Positions 7,775-18,000 are shown, numbered from the stretch's first letter. The stretch: DNA of 30,373 nucleotides from JAJPXC01 sp964628905 (GCA_964628905.1 CAZVNS010000023.1:1-30373), one strand, 5' to 3'. The notes: generated by a model not told the origin, from the letters alone. A program made the numbers and translations.

Positions 7775-8486
7775 GTGAGTTCATAGGCACAGCTGTTGAG
7801 CGTGCGAAAGGTTTGGTGGTAATCGTAGGCTCGCCGGCGTAATAAATCTTGCCCGGACCTATCGACCCACCAAGGATGATCAAATCCTTGCGTGCGTCGC
7901 AACCGATTGACCCAGTGCCCACAATACGGCATTTCACCTCCTGTGCAACTAAGCCGTCGGCTTGTATTGTGCCCGTGCCGACCACACTGAAGCATGCGTT
8001 TGTACATTTTCCGTCAATCACAAGCTGACCATTTCCAGTCTTGAGCGCGGCATCAACGCGGGTGGCGTTGACATCGTGCACCACCAGTCGGCCATTACCA
8101 ATCAGGTTGGCCTTGAAAGCCGGACCGGAGGCTAAGGAGAGAACCCTAACCGTTGAGTCACCGCTATTCTCCACCGATGTCAGGAAGTTGGAGTAGACTG
8201 TGATTGTGGGCAGGTTGTGGTAGTCGATGCCGTCGGTTGATATCTGAAGGTCGAGCCGACCCTTCTTGTTGCTGAACATCAGCACCGATGCCAGGTCGGG
8301 CGTAGTGTTGAACACCGCTTTACCCGCCGAGTCGGGGTCGCACTTATACTCTACATTAAGTCCCTCGATCACTTTAAGCTGCGAGAAATCCTCCACATCC
8401 AGCTCGTAGCGCGTGAGCCCGGCACCACTCGCCATCAGCGCGGCAGCAAGCAAACAACATGTTGAAACAAAATATTTTATAGTCAT
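7752..8486 (-). CDS. DUF2807 (GIN domain) exported protein
   Basis: A 244-residue protein with an N-terminal signal peptide (about residues 1-22, ending ALMASGAG). It has the repetitive beta-helical signature of DUF2807, the 'putative auto-transporter adhesin, head GIN domain' family: repeated short Gly-containing turns (NSGDSTV, LIGNGRL, KTGNGQL, VGTGTIQ, VGTGSIG) and the terminal pattern GPGKIYYAGEPTI. The family is common in Bacteroidetes and its molecular function is not established. It probably acts in the periplasm or at the cell surface. It lies 21 bases after another DUF2807-like gene and overlaps the flippase gene. Confidence 0.85.
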   Translation of the reverse strand: MTIKYFVSTCCLLAAALMASGAGLTRYELDVEDFSQLKVIEGLNVEYKCDPDSAGKAVFNTTPDLASVLMFSNKKGRLDLQISTDGIDYHNLPTITVYSNFLTSVENSGDSTVRVLSLASGPAFKANLIGNGRLVVHDVNATRVDAALKTGNGQLVIDGKCTNACFSVVGTGTIQADGLVAQEVKCRIVGTGSIGCDARKDLIILGGSIGPGKIYYAGEPTITTKPFARSTAVPMNSLGANEGD

Positions 8487-8507
8487 TATGTGATGAATTT
8501 ATCTGTA

Positions 8508-9344
8508 TTATTTTAAGATTGTTACCACGTCAGGTCCTACATTCGACTCTACCTCATGGGGATAGCGAGGCATGGTTATAGTACCGTTGCCGAGCTGGTT
8601 GACTACAACGCGGCGCACTGGGCCGGAGTTAAGTGTACCATTACCCATCAGGTTAACCGTCAGCGAATTGCAACGCAGCTTAAGTGTATGCACAGCCGAC
8701 ATATTGTCGACGTTGACCATCATATTGGCAACCTTGCCACCTATAATTGACAAATCAGATTGGCCGGTAGCCTCAAACTCGATATTGGTGGCGAAGCACT
8801 TACCGAGCAACAGCCTTGAGGTATTGGCTCCTGTGACCATCATGTCCTTAGCCCTGAGCTGCCCGATACCCATGTCACCATCCACGAGATTGAGCATCAC
8901 ATTGTCGGCTTTGATACTGCGGACGAAGATGCCACTCTTAGCCTGATCAGTGGCCGAAGTAAGCACAAGATTGGGGGTGCCCACAAGCTCCTTGGCAACA
9001 ACAACGGCGCGATCCGACGCATCAACCTGCATCAGAGGCTGGTTGTAGAGCACGGTCACGCGGGTGGTCAGGGCGTTGGCCGTAGAGTCGGCCTCGATGC
9101 GCAACAGGTCGCCATCGTAGCTCTGGGCCACAATACGCGGAGCAGAATTGTCGGAAGTGTTATAGACAATAAATCCACCATGGCGAGCGTCATACCTGAG
9201 CTCGACAACAGCCGGGCCTGACACAGCCACTGATGTGAACGGACGCACAGCCTTCAATATCACACGTTGGCTGCCTGCAGTCTGTGCCACACATGCGGCC
9301 ACTGCCAGGATCATAAGCGATAACAGGGAGAGGTAACGTTTCAT
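8508..9344 (-). CDS. DUF2807-like (GIN domain) exported protein, divergent
   Basis: A 278-residue protein with a signal sequence (MKRYLSLLSLMILAVAACVAQ). VAAC is compatible with a lipobox, so a lipoprotein anchor at Cys18 is possible; cleavage at CVA-Q is the alternative. The body alternates short beta strands with polar turns (VSGPAVVELRYD, EATGQSDLSIIGG, LMGNGTLN, QLGNGTITM), as in DUF2807. It lacks the canonical C-terminal 'YxGxP' ending seen in its neighbour, so the family call is less certain. It starts six bases after dus and is probably a diverged duplicate of the following gene. Confidence 0.75.
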   Translation of the reverse strand: MKRYLSLLSLMILAVAACVAQTAGSQRVILKAVRPFTSVAVSGPAVVELRYDARHGGFIVYNTSDNSAPRIVAQSYDGDLLRIEADSTANALTTRVTVLYNQPLMQVDASDRAVVVAKELVGTPNLVLTSATDQAKSGIFVRSIKADNVMLNLVDGDMGIGQLRAKDMMVTGANTSRLLLGKCFATNIEFEATGQSDLSIIGGKVANMMVNVDNMSAVHTLKLRCNSLTVNLMGNGTLNSGPVRRVVVNQLGNGTITMPRYPHEVESNVGPDVVTILK

Positions 9345-9350
9345 TTCAAC

Positions 9351-10334
9351 TTATAAATCGTTAATTATTTTTTCTATATCTGATAATATAACGTCAAGTT
9401 CGGCATAAGTGTTGGCTCGCAGCATGGCTATGCGCATCGGGCGGAAATTTGGGATCCCCTTAAACAGAGGCGACGCAGCCAAGTGACGGCGTATGTGAAG
9501 TATACCGCGGTACTCATCGATACGGTCGATGCTCTCACGGATCTGCCGACGTATCAGCCCGAACTTCTCGGCCACCGTCAGCTCCGGCATCTCCACTCCC
9601 GAAGCCGCACCCTTGAGCTCGCGGAAAATCCAAGGTGCGCCTATCGCGGCACGTCCCACCATCACGCCGTCGACACCATAACGGTCGAAAGCATCCTTAA
9701 CACCCTGAGCATCACGGATATCCCCATTACCTATCACCGGTATCGTAAGTCGCGGGTTGGCCTTCACGGCTGCTATCACATCCCAGTCGGCCTCACCGGT
9801 GTACATCTGCGAGCGCGTGCGCCCATGCACTGTCAGCGCCGCAATGCCGCAATCCTGGAGCTGCTCGGCCAGATCGACGATGACCTTGGAATTGTGTTCC
9901 CATCCAAGGCGAGTCTTCACCGTCACCGGCAACTTCACAGCATCGACCACCGCACGGGTGATTTCGAGCATCTTGGGTATGTCGCGCAGCAGTCCCGCTC
10001 CGGCGCCCTTACCCGCGACCTTCTTCACCGGGCAACCGAAATTGATGTCGAGGATGTCGGGGCCGGCAGCCTCCACCATCTTAGCCGCCTCGACCATCGG
10101 CTCCACCTCGCGGCCATAAATCTGAATGGCCGTCGGGCGCTCCTTAGGGTCAATCGTCAGCTTGCGGGTGGTTGAGGCGATGTTGCGTATCAGCGCATCG
10201 GCCGACACAAATTCAGAGTAAGTCATATCAGCCCCCTGCTCCTTACAGATCAGGCGGAACGAGCCATCGGTAACGTCCTCCATCGGAGCGAGCATCACCG
10301 GCCGCGCCCCCAGCTCAATATCCTTTATCTTCAT
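9351..10334 (-). CDS. dusB: tRNA-dihydrouridine synthase (DusB/NifR3-like)
   Basis: This FMN-dependent enzyme reduces specific uridines to dihydrouridine in tRNA. The start at 10334 (MKIKDIELGARPVMLAPMEDVTDGSF) matches the family N-terminus; the frame stays open 21 codons upstream, but that part has no family character. Landmarks in the 327-residue protein are LAPMEDVTD, NFGCPVKKVAGKGAGAGLL with catalytic Cys101, TVKTRLGW, TVHGRTRSQMYTG (FMN/tRNA site), IPVIGNGDI and GVMVGRAAIG. It heads a likely operon with two DUF2807 genes and a flippase, with no obvious functional link among them. Bacteroidales genomes may carry only one Dus, so the DusB label is by similarity. Confidence 0.93.
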   Translation of the reverse strand: MKIKDIELGARPVMLAPMEDVTDGSFRLICKEQGADMTYSEFVSADALIRNIASTTRKLTIDPKERPTAIQIYGREVEPMVEAAKMVEAAGPDILDINFGCPVKKVAGKGAGAGLLRDIPKMLEITRAVVDAVKLPVTVKTRLGWEHNSKVIVDLAEQLQDCGIAALTVHGRTRSQMYTGEADWDVIAAVKANPRLTIPVIGNGDIRDAQGVKDAFDRYGVDGVMVGRAAIGAPWIFRELKGAASGVEMPELTVAEKFGLIRRQIRESIDRIDEYRGILHIRRHLAASPLFKGIPNFRPMRIAMLRANTYAELDVILSDIEKIINDL

Positions 10335-10364
10335 TTTGGTTAGATACTCGATTATATCAATTTG

Positions 10365-10372
10365 CGAAGATA
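10365..10372 (-). promoter_or_regulatory. Weak -7 box close to dus
   Basis: On the minus strand the sequence reads TATCTTCG, one base from TAnnTTTG, 30 bases upstream of the dus ATG. A -33 element is not clear. It competes with the exact-match box at 10557-10550 as the dus promoter. Confidence 0.3.
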
Positions 10373-10493
10373 GCAATTTTCTCCAAAACCACGCCAATCC
10401 CTGCCCCTATTTACCAACAATCTGCGCCATTTGCCCAATCCCGAACCTCCTTACGTGAAAAAGGGAGATGCTCACGCACCCCCCTAAACCTTT

Positions 10494-10517
10494 GGTGCCT
10501 CCGTGGCGGGAGGAACC
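10494..10517. repeat. GC-rich inverted repeat in the luxS-dus gap
   Basis: GGTGCCTCC and GGAGGAACC form a 9-base stem with one mismatch around the loop GTGGCG. No T-tract follows on either strand, so it is not a standard intrinsic terminator. It lies within the candidate leader RNA of dus. Confidence 0.6.
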
Positions 10518-10549
10518 AATGATAGCGTTCTTCGTATAATTATCTGGTG

Positions 10550-10557
10550 CAAAGTTA
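10550..10557 (-). promoter_or_regulatory. Consensus -7 box upstream of dus
   Basis: The minus strand reads TAACTTTG, an exact match to TAnnTTTG, directly downstream of the probable luxS terminator. The nearest minus-strand gene start is dus, about 215 bases away. Confidence 0.5.
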
Positions 10558-10574
10558 CCACCAATCCGGTCCTT

Positions 10575-10596
10575 AAAAAATACCTAATTTTAGGTA
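10575..10596 (-). terminator. luxS: Probable intrinsic terminator of the mtnN-luxS transcript
   Basis: In the minus direction TACCTAA-AA-TTAGGTA is followed at once by six T. The stem is short and AT-rich, so it is weak, but the T-run is well placed. It lies about 155 bases beyond the luxS stop and just before the next minus-strand promoter. Confidence 0.5.
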
Positions 10597-10619
10597 AAAT
10601 CGCCTCGTCCCGGTGAAAT

Positions 10620-10675
10620 CGGTGTTGCAGTCTCCGCAGACGCATCCGGGGTGCGGCCCTACTTGTGGGTGGGGC
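10620..10675 (-). repeat. 3'-flank palindromic repeat, copy A (after luxS)
   Basis: This is about 56 bases with an imperfect palindromic core (GCACCCCGGATGC in luxS orientation). It resembles 30122-30175 after the glycosyltransferase gene. By eye about 32 of 37 aligned core positions agree, all the substitutions are transitions, and there is one single-base gap. Both copies have the same orientation relative to the gene upstream of them. Confidence 0.7.
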
Positions 10676-10707
10676 GCCATGAGGTGGGGTATGGGAGTGC
10701 CACAGTG

Positions 10708-10728
10708 CTCGGCGGTTCAGCCGCCGAG
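10708..10728. repeat. Perfect GC-rich hairpin downstream of luxS
   Basis: CTCGGCGG (10708-10715) and CCGCCGAG (10721-10728) form a perfect 8-base stem with a TTCAG loop, 21 bases after the luxS stop. No T-tract follows, so it may stabilise the 3' end or help stop transcription rather than act as a standard terminator. Confidence 0.6.
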
Positions 10729-10749
10729 TTAGCTGTCGGGGCGGCTGAG

Positions 10750-11232
10750 TCAGAGGGGGTAGCGGAGGTTGGTGGCGGTGGGGTTGGTGAGCACTTCGGC
10801 GAGGTAGCGGGAGGCTACGCGGCGCGCCTCAGGAAGGTTCATGTAGGAGTAGTTGCCGCAGTCGCGCGGGGTGGCGCCTGGAACTTCCCCTTCAAAGGCG
10901 GAGATGAAGCTGAACATGTCGCGCAGCAGTGGCAATATATCCTCCGGCTCCAGCTCCCCCTGCAATATCAGGTAGTTGCCGGTGAGGCAACCCATCGGTC
11001 CCCAGTAGATGGTGCGTGGTCCCCACTGGGGGTGGTTGCGCAGGTATGTGGCGGCGAGGTGCTCGATGGTGTGGATGGTGGCACCGTCGAGCGCGGGCTC
11101 GCGGTTGGGGAGGGTCATGCGGATGTCGAAGGTGGTGATAGGGTCGCCCGAGGGGGTGACGTCACGGCGCGACACGAACACGCCCCGGTCGAGGCGCTCA
11201 TGGTCGATGGTAAAGCTGGGTATCTTTTTCAT
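10750..11232 (-). CDS. luxS: S-ribosylhomocysteine lyase (AI-2 synthase)
   Basis: LuxS splits S-ribosylhomocysteine into homocysteine and DPD, the precursor of the quorum signal AI-2. The 160-residue protein has the metal site HTIEH (His54, His58) plus Cys124 in RDCGNY, the catalytic Cys81 in GPMGC, and Glu57 as a general base. Its ATG overlaps the mtnN stop (ATGA, 11232-11229), so the two consecutive enzymes of SAH recycling are translationally coupled. The 3' flank carries a perfect hairpin, a palindromic repeat element and a likely terminator. Confidence 0.97.
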   Translation of the reverse strand: MKKIPSFTIDHERLDRGVFVSRRDVTPSGDPITTFDIRMTLPNREPALDGATIHTIEHLAATYLRNHPQWGPRTIYWGPMGCLTGNYLILQGELEPEDILPLLRDMFSFISAFEGEVPGATPRDCGNYSYMNLPEARRVASRYLAEVLTNPTATNLRYPL

Positions 11233-11900
11233 AACGATTGGATGATGTGGGTCAGGGTGCGGAAGGTGTTGCGGGGGGCATCCTCCCAGAAGTTCTCGTA
11301 TTGGGCTATGTTGTCGGTATGTCCGGGGGTGTCGCTGATCACCCTGACGCAGAGGAATGGCACACCGCGCTTATGGCAGGCGTGGGCTATCGCTGCCGAC
11401 TCCATGTCGACGGCTATCACCCGAGGATGCACCGACGCTATTCGCTCTACCTCAGTGGGGGTGCTGACGAAGAAGTCGCCCGACGCCACCAGACCGGCCT
11501 TGGCTTCGGGGACTGCCTGCAACGCCTGGTTGAGCAGCCGTTCATCGGGGGTGAAGTAGCGGGGACAGTCGGCCATCTCACCCCACACTGTGCCGGGACC
11601 GCAATATGTGTCGTGGTAGGCTATGGAGTCGGCGATTACTACATCGAGGGGGCGTGTATGCCCTGTGCCGCCGGCCACGCCGGTGTTGATGATGAGCGAT
11701 GGGTTGAAATGGTTGATCATGGCCGTGGCGCCGAGAGCGGCGTTGACTTTGCCGATGCCGCATTGCATGGCCACGACTTGACAATCGCCGATTGTACCGG
11801 TGGTGAATGTGAAACCCTCGTAAGTTGATTGCCGGGGGTCTTGAATTAGATTGAGCAGGAGGTTGAGCTCCTTGGTCATTGCTACGATTATGCCTATCAT
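11229..11900 (-). CDS. mtnN: 5'-methylthioadenosine/S-adenosylhomocysteine nucleosidase
   Basis: MtnN (Pfs) hydrolyses the glycosidic bond of SAH and MTA, releasing adenine. From SAH it makes S-ribosylhomocysteine, the LuxS substrate. The 223-residue protein shows the nucleosidase landmarks Glu11 (MTKEL), NTGVAGG, the substrate-binding VDMESAA with Glu167, and the catalytic Asp190 in VISDTPGH, matching the spacing of the characterised enzyme from E. coli. It is coupled to luxS. It follows sprA after a 150-base spacer that contains a tandem repeat and no consensus promoter that I could find. Confidence 0.96.
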   Translation of the reverse strand: MIGIIVAMTKELNLLLNLIQDPRQSTYEGFTFTTGTIGDCQVVAMQCGIGKVNAALGATAMINHFNPSLIINTGVAGGTGHTRPLDVVIADSIAYHDTYCGPGTVWGEMADCPRYFTPDERLLNQALQAVPEAKAGLVASGDFFVSTPTEVERIASVHPRVIAVDMESAAIAHACHKRGVPFLCVRVISDTPGHTDNIAQYENFWEDAPRNTFRTLTHIIQSL

Positions 11901-11995
11901 TGTAATGAGTTATTATAGATGGGAGAGTTGGGAACTGGCTGGGAGAACTACAAGCGCTATGCGCTTGAACGGAACAACTACGCGCCCTTAAGGTG

Positions 11996-12042
11996 CTTTA
12001 AAAACTTTAATAACTTTAATAACTTTAAAAACTCTCAAAACT
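11996..12042. repeat. AT-rich 9-base tandem repeat between sprA and mtnN
   Basis: Units close to AACTTTAAT/AACTTTAAA are repeated three to four times, ending with AAAAACTCTC. The rest of the 150-base spacer shows nothing recognisable apart from a small GCGCTATGCGC-like inverted repeat near 11954-11965. Confidence 0.75.
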
Positions 12043-12050
12043 TTTGTGAT

Positions 12051-15000
12051 TTATCGGGCGAGGGAGAGGTTGAAGGAGATACCGTAAGAGGAGTTGGTGG
12101 TGGGGTAAGCGGCGTTGGATACCAGCGGGGTGTTGACCTGATGGTCGAAGTAGGCTGATACTGTCAATCGCTTGGAGAGGATATAGTTGGCGGTGAAGTT
12201 CATGCTCAGTGTGCGAGTGCCGCTTGTGGCCTGGGTGTAGTTGCCCTCGATGCGGCGGATTAGGGCCTGTGAGGTCTGGAGTGAGAAGTCGGCGTTGAGT
12301 GTCAGGTCGTTGCTAACACCGGTGCCTGAGCCGCGCATCTTAAGCACTGAGTTGAACCCAATGATTTTGTAGCCGGCTCCGAATGTAAGGCCGCGGGTGG
12401 TGGCCTCCACCACTTGTCCGGCTGAGGAGTTGAGGGTGAGGGTGCGCTGGTCGCGATACTCGGCATTGAGGGTGATGTCGTTGTTGAGCGTCACATTGAC
12501 TCCTAACAGCGGGGCGAACTTCTCGTTGATTGCTACCGACGAGATATTGAACGGTGACGACGGTATGGGGTTGCCGGTAAGCTCGTCGAGAGTGAAACCG
12601 TAGTTGCCGTCGACGCTAAGCCAGTTGAGATACGACGTGTAAGAGCCCACGGTGTAGGTACACTGGTAGGCGTGGGTCAGGGTGAATGTCTTGAATATGT
12701 TGCGCATATTACCCATGTTGACGAATCCGTCGTAAGTCACGCGCCAGTTGGGCAGGGCGTGGGCGAACGATGGGAACGGGTCGGTATAATATGTGTGGGC
12801 GTTGCCTCCGGAGTAGGCGGCGAGGAAGGCGGGGATGAGCACATCGCTTGAGGTCTCGCTGATGGTTCCAACAGACGGGTCGAACGGGCGCCCGGCATGG
12901 ATGTTGTCGCGCATAAATCCCCCCTCGGGGTAGTTCATGCCCACATACTTCTGCTCGATGCGGCTGCGCATTATGGGGATGTTTTCGAGGAACTGGTTGA
13001 ACGTGCCGCTCTCGTAGCCGTTCTCGGCCTTCGACGAGCCAAGGGCTGTGCCGATGGCGATGTGGGTCTTGGTGTAGCTACCGGTGCGACTCACGGGCAT
13101 GTCGGCATACATGAATTGTATCTGGTTGGTACGGTTGTCGGTGCGGTTGGTGGTGAGCTGCACCTTGAAGCCCTTGAACAGCTCGAGGTTGAGCTCGATA
13201 TTGAGCTCGGTGCCCTTCGACCATATCGCGGGGGATGTCTGACCATCGTCGGTGATTAGCCAGCCGCGGGCCTTGATGCGGTCGATGTAGCTCTCGTCGG
13301 TGAAACCGAAGGCGAAGTCCAGGCCTGGGGCCATCGGTCCGTAGCTGCGGCTCTGGCCGAAGATGTTGCCCACGTCGGGCCGGTAGAGGGGTATCGACAG
13401 GGAGTTGGTGCGCTTCCAGCGTATCGCGGCTGATCGGGGGCTCATCGCAAATCGGGCGGCATATTCGCCGATTTCGCGCCATAGGCCCTTCTCCTCCTTG
13501 ATAATCTCGGTGATGGTGAACTTGATATTCTTGTCGCCGGGGGTGAGCACCTCGATTGACTGCGGATCGATGACCTTGAACTTCACAGGGAATGGCTGGC
13601 CGTCGACCGTCGTTGCTTCGACCTTCACCTTCTTGGCTCGCAGGTTGTGCTTGATGGTGAGGGTGGTGTCGGGCTGCAGCATGTAGGTGCGCTCAAACTT
13701 CTTTGGCTTGCGGGCCTGGGAGGCTGTCTTGCGTGTGTTGGCGAAGCGTTTGTTAATCTCCTTGGTGAAATTGAATTTGTTGTAGATCGACTCGAAGTTG
13801 AGGCGTCCATCGGCGCTCCACGAGGCCTGGTTGGCGATGGTGTTGCCCATCGACTCGCCGTCGACTGTAGCACCGCGGTCCCAGCGGTAGGTGGCGTTGT
13901 AGGTCACCGATCCGTTGAGGAAGTCGAGCACGGGTATCTTGCTGAAAGGCGCCTTATACTGGCCGGTGAAGGTTTGGTTGTAGGCCCAGGGGGTACCCAT
14001 GGAGAGGATACTGTTCCACACGGTGTCCTTCCACTCGCGGTATTTGTCGGGGAAGAGTCGGCGGTTGACCGCGCCTACTGTCTCCTCGATGCGTGCCGAG
14101 GTGTTGGAGTTGAATGTCAGCGACAGCGATTTGGTGATATTCCACGACAGGTTGAGCTGACGGTCCCAAAGGAAGTTTTTGCTCACCGATACCGGCAGCT
14201 GGAACATCACATCGGTCTCCGACCGCGTCTGCAGCTCGTAGTAGTAGCGCGACATAGTGGTGAGGAAGGTGATGTTGTTGGGCAGGTAGTTGAGCTCCCA
14301 ATCCTTGATGAACTTCAGGTTTTTGTTCTTGCTCTTGATCCAATTGAAGGGCTTAAGTCCGGGGAGTAATGGGGTGTAGGAGTATTGGAACGAACCGCGG
14401 TAATCGTTGGTGTACTCATACTCGGTGGTTGGATCCATCTTGTTCTGTTTGTTGAACGAGAAGTTGAACGTGAAGTTGGCAGGGTCCCAGGGCATGGGGC
14501 GCTTCGACTGCACGTCGAACTTCAAGCCTGAGATGCTGAAGTTCTTGATCGTGCTACGCTCGATGGCGTAGTTGCTGATGGAGTCGCGCTCGGCTTTGGT
14601 GTTGGCCTCGTCGAGGGCATCCTTGAGGAGCACGTCCTGGTCCAGGGGGTTGTACTTGGGCGAGGTCTTCTCCTTTGTCACAGAGAAGTAGATGGGGGCC
14701 TTGAGCTTGATCTTCTCGGGGAGGAGACGGCCCACATCGCCCTGCACTGCGAAGTTGTACTGCTCGTAGTCGTCCATACGGCGGTCGTTGAGCGACTGGT
14801 CTACACCGCCGAAGCCGGCGGTTTCGATATGTGTGCCGAAGTTGAGGGTGGCGATATCCGACACGTTGAGGGTGGCGTTGGCCTTGGCAGCCCACCCACC
14901 TTCGTTGTTGAAGTCAGTCACCTTCAGCTCGTTGACCCACACAGTGGCGTCCTTGGTGGTTGAGGCATTGTTGCGCACACCCACAAGCATCACGCGGATG

Positions 15001-18000
15001 TCGCTCAGCGAGGGATTGCCCATCACGGCCATACGGTTGTTCTCGTTGTTGGGGTCGCGGCCGGTGTATAGGGTGGCATATCCCACGTTGGAGCCTTCCT
15101 GAGCCTTGGCCACATTGCGCTCGCGCTTGAGTGTCACGAGGCTTTGCAGGTCGAGATCCATGAAGTTGTTAAGCGGCCACACCTTCTCGCGGTCGGTGGA
15201 GGTGTCGCTATATTTGCCATGAGGTGTGAGGGTCAGCGGTATCTCATACTCATAGAAGTTGCTCTTGACGTCAGTGCCGAGGCGCACGAACAGTGAGATC
15301 TCGCCTGAGCGGAGGTTGGTCAGGTCGTCGATAAGGCTCTCGGCGTGAATCCACATCTGCATGCGCTTATAATTGCGCAGGTCGTACTGAGTGTTTCGAT
15401 ACACGCCGCGGGCGTCGCCGGCTTGCAGCCCGGTGACTTTGAGCGACAGTGACTGCTCGTTGAGCTGTGTGATCTGTGCCTGACCGGGGTCGGTGATACG
15501 TGTCACGCCGGGAGGGAGCACATAGTTGACGGGCTGGCGTGCGCCGTTCTCCTCGATGTTGACCACCGAGATGTCGAGCTGACCCTCAGCGGGGGCGTCG
15601 CCACGTTGGTTGAGGTTGAACTGATAGGGACGCCACTCGCCGCGCACCAGCTCGAGGGTGGCGAAGCGCAGGTGGGTCACCTGCTTGAAGCCGGTCATGA
15701 AGATACGGGCGAAGCGCACGGTGGAGAGGTCGGAAATCGAACCCACCACGCGCTCATAGTCGCTCAAGGGTATCTTAAACTGATACCATTCGACTTCCTG
15801 GTCCTTGCCGTCGCGGGTGCGCACCAGCGACACCTGCTTGTCGGTGATGTAGTTTTTGCCCACCTCGAAGTCCTCGGGACGGATCGACACTTTGTACTGG
15901 AAGTATCGCTCGTACTCGTTGAGGGTGTTGTCCTGGTTGATATCCTCAACATCGGGCACGCTGCGGGCGGCCTGATAGAGGGGATCGGATGCGTCCTCGG
16001 GTGAGAGTGAGTTGCCCTCCACACCGTTGTAACGCTTGTAGCGGTCGAGGATGCCGAGGCGCTGCTCGTCGTAGTCAACGCCGCGGAAGAAGTGGTAATT
16101 ATCGCCGGCGGGGTCGTTGAAGGGTGAGAATTTGTCGTTCTGCATCTCCTCGATCGCGGCGGGGGTGAGCTTGAGTCGAAGCTGGTCAAGGTAGTCCTTG
16201 TAAGAGTCAAATTCAAACTCCATGGTATTGGGGAGTCCGTCGAGACCGACATCCTGCACGGTACGCGAGCCGGTGGTGTTGTCAAATGAGTAGGTCAACG
16301 AGTTCTGCTGCGATGTGCGGCCCCAGACGGAGTTGGTCAGGTACTGGTCGTTGCCGTCGTAGGGTATGCCGTTCTCGTACGACTTCTTGCCATCCTTGAG
16401 GATATCCTCGGAGATTTCGCCGAAGTTGAAGTAGAGATCGCCACCGTCGTAGTTGGGGTTGTCGGGATCGAGGAAGGGGTTCATCAGCCAGAACTGCACG
16501 TACTCGATATTTGACTGCTCGAAGTTGGTGTTGTCCATCTTGCGCATGATGCCGCCCCAACGCTTTTCGGGGTAGAGCAGGTTGCCGCTGTCGTCGATGT
16601 TGGTGGCATCGAGGTTGTAGGGGCCGCGCTCGGTGGGATAATACGAGAGGTTGAGAGTCTGAATGATAGCCGACTCGCCATATTGGAGGTCGCGGTTGGG
16701 GAATATCTCGTATGTGGTCACCTCACGCACATAGGGGTTGGAGAGCTGCTCCAGATCGCTGCGGATGTAGCCCGGGCAAAGCGAGGAGTTGCGCTGGGTG
16801 AACATGCGGTCGATGTAGTACCAGTTGAGCAGCGCGCGGTTTTTGCCATAGTCCACATTGTTGCTCAGCCCGGCCTCGGGGAACATGGCGTTGGCGCCGC
16901 TCTCATAGGGTGTAGAGGCCAGGAACCATGAGTATGGTGAGCGCAGGTCGATGCCGGTCTGCGAGGTCTCGAAGTCGTCGATATATGAGCTGCCCTTGGC
17001 AGAGCCAGACTTCTGATTGTGTGGCACAAGCTGCGCAAACTCGGCTGTGAGGTTAAACCGCGAGGGCTGCACGGCATTGACCGTGGGTATCTTGTTGATC
17101 AGGTTGGTGAGCCACATGAACTCTGACTGATATGCCAGGTTCAAGCCCCACATCGTGTTGTTGATGATCTCATCGCCGATGTTTACCTTCTCGGTGAGTG
17201 CTTTTTCGGAGAAGTGCAGTATCGTTGCCCCGATGTTGAAATTCTTGTTAAACTGATATTGCAAGTCGAGTCCCAGCAGGGTCTTGCGCTGCATGGAGTA
17301 TAGCGACTGGTTCTCGAGGGTCACGTTGATGCTCTGTCCGGAGTCGATGATGCTCTGGTTGGTGATGGTGACGATACCCATCGAGTAGTCGACGGTGTAG
17401 TCGCTGTTTTCGGTGAGCTGCACGCCGCCGGCGGTGACGACCACCGATCCGCGGGGCACATTCATGGCATTGAGGCGTATCTGCGAGCCCGACGATGCCT
17501 GGTATTTACCCTTAAGTATGAACTTATTCTTGTCGGCAAATTGCCGCGCTACCACGAGCGTGGAGTCGTAAAGCTCCTGGTAGCAATATTGCTGGGCGAG
17601 GACCGGGTTGTTGATTTTCTTGGCAAGGTGCTCGCCGAATGGTTCTACTACGGGGAATATGATCTTGCCGGTCTGCGACTGCACGGTATACCCCTCGATG
17701 TAGTCGAAAAATCCGTCGGGGTTGGAATCCTGGTTGGAGTCGATGCGGTCGAGGTTCATTACCTGCAGCAGGGGCTGGTCGTTGAGTCCCGTCACGGGCA
17801 GGTAGTTGATTTGGGTGCCGGTGGTGTCGCTCAGATACATGATGTTGAGGCGGAAGTTCTGCTGCGACAGCTGGTAGGCTCCGAGCGAGTAGACGTTCTT
17901 CATCATCAGGCCCCACATAGGCAGCTTGGGAGCCACGGTAGTACTCTTGAGCATCTTCACATAGAGGGCCTCGGAGGTGGAGGTGATGTCAGACGAGAAC

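Larger units (their letters stand above)
10335..10543 (-). other. Non-coding stretch: long dus leader or small RNA candidate
   Basis: There is no convincing gene between luxS (ends 10750) and dus (starts 10334). A consensus minus-strand -7 box at 10557-10550 would start an RNA near 10543. That RNA would contain a strong hairpin (10494-10517), a second one formed by CGTGA/TCACG arms (around 10455-10476), and terminal arms CGAAGA (about 10533-10528) and TCTTCG (10370-10365) that can pair with each other. It may be a roughly 200-base leader of dus or a separate structured RNA. Confidence 0.3.

Noticed and set aside
9483..10175. 230-codon plus-strand frame opposite dus
   Set aside because: Lies entirely within the dus coding region on the other strand. 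His/Arg-rich translation with no family match, typical of a shadow frame.
10335..10397. Upstream start for Dus adding 21 residues (MAWFWRKLL...)
   Set aside because: The family N-terminus begins at the ATG at 10334, and the extension would cover the -7-like box.
10651..11559. 302-codon plus-strand open frame opposite luxS and mtnN
   Set aside because: It covers two clearly recognised minus-strand genes. Its translation is a low-information Gly/Val/Ala-rich sequence with no family features, so it is a shadow of the GC-rich third positions.
11238..11828. 196-codon plus-strand frame opposite mtnN
   Set aside because: Antisense to a well-supported gene, with no recognisable protein features.
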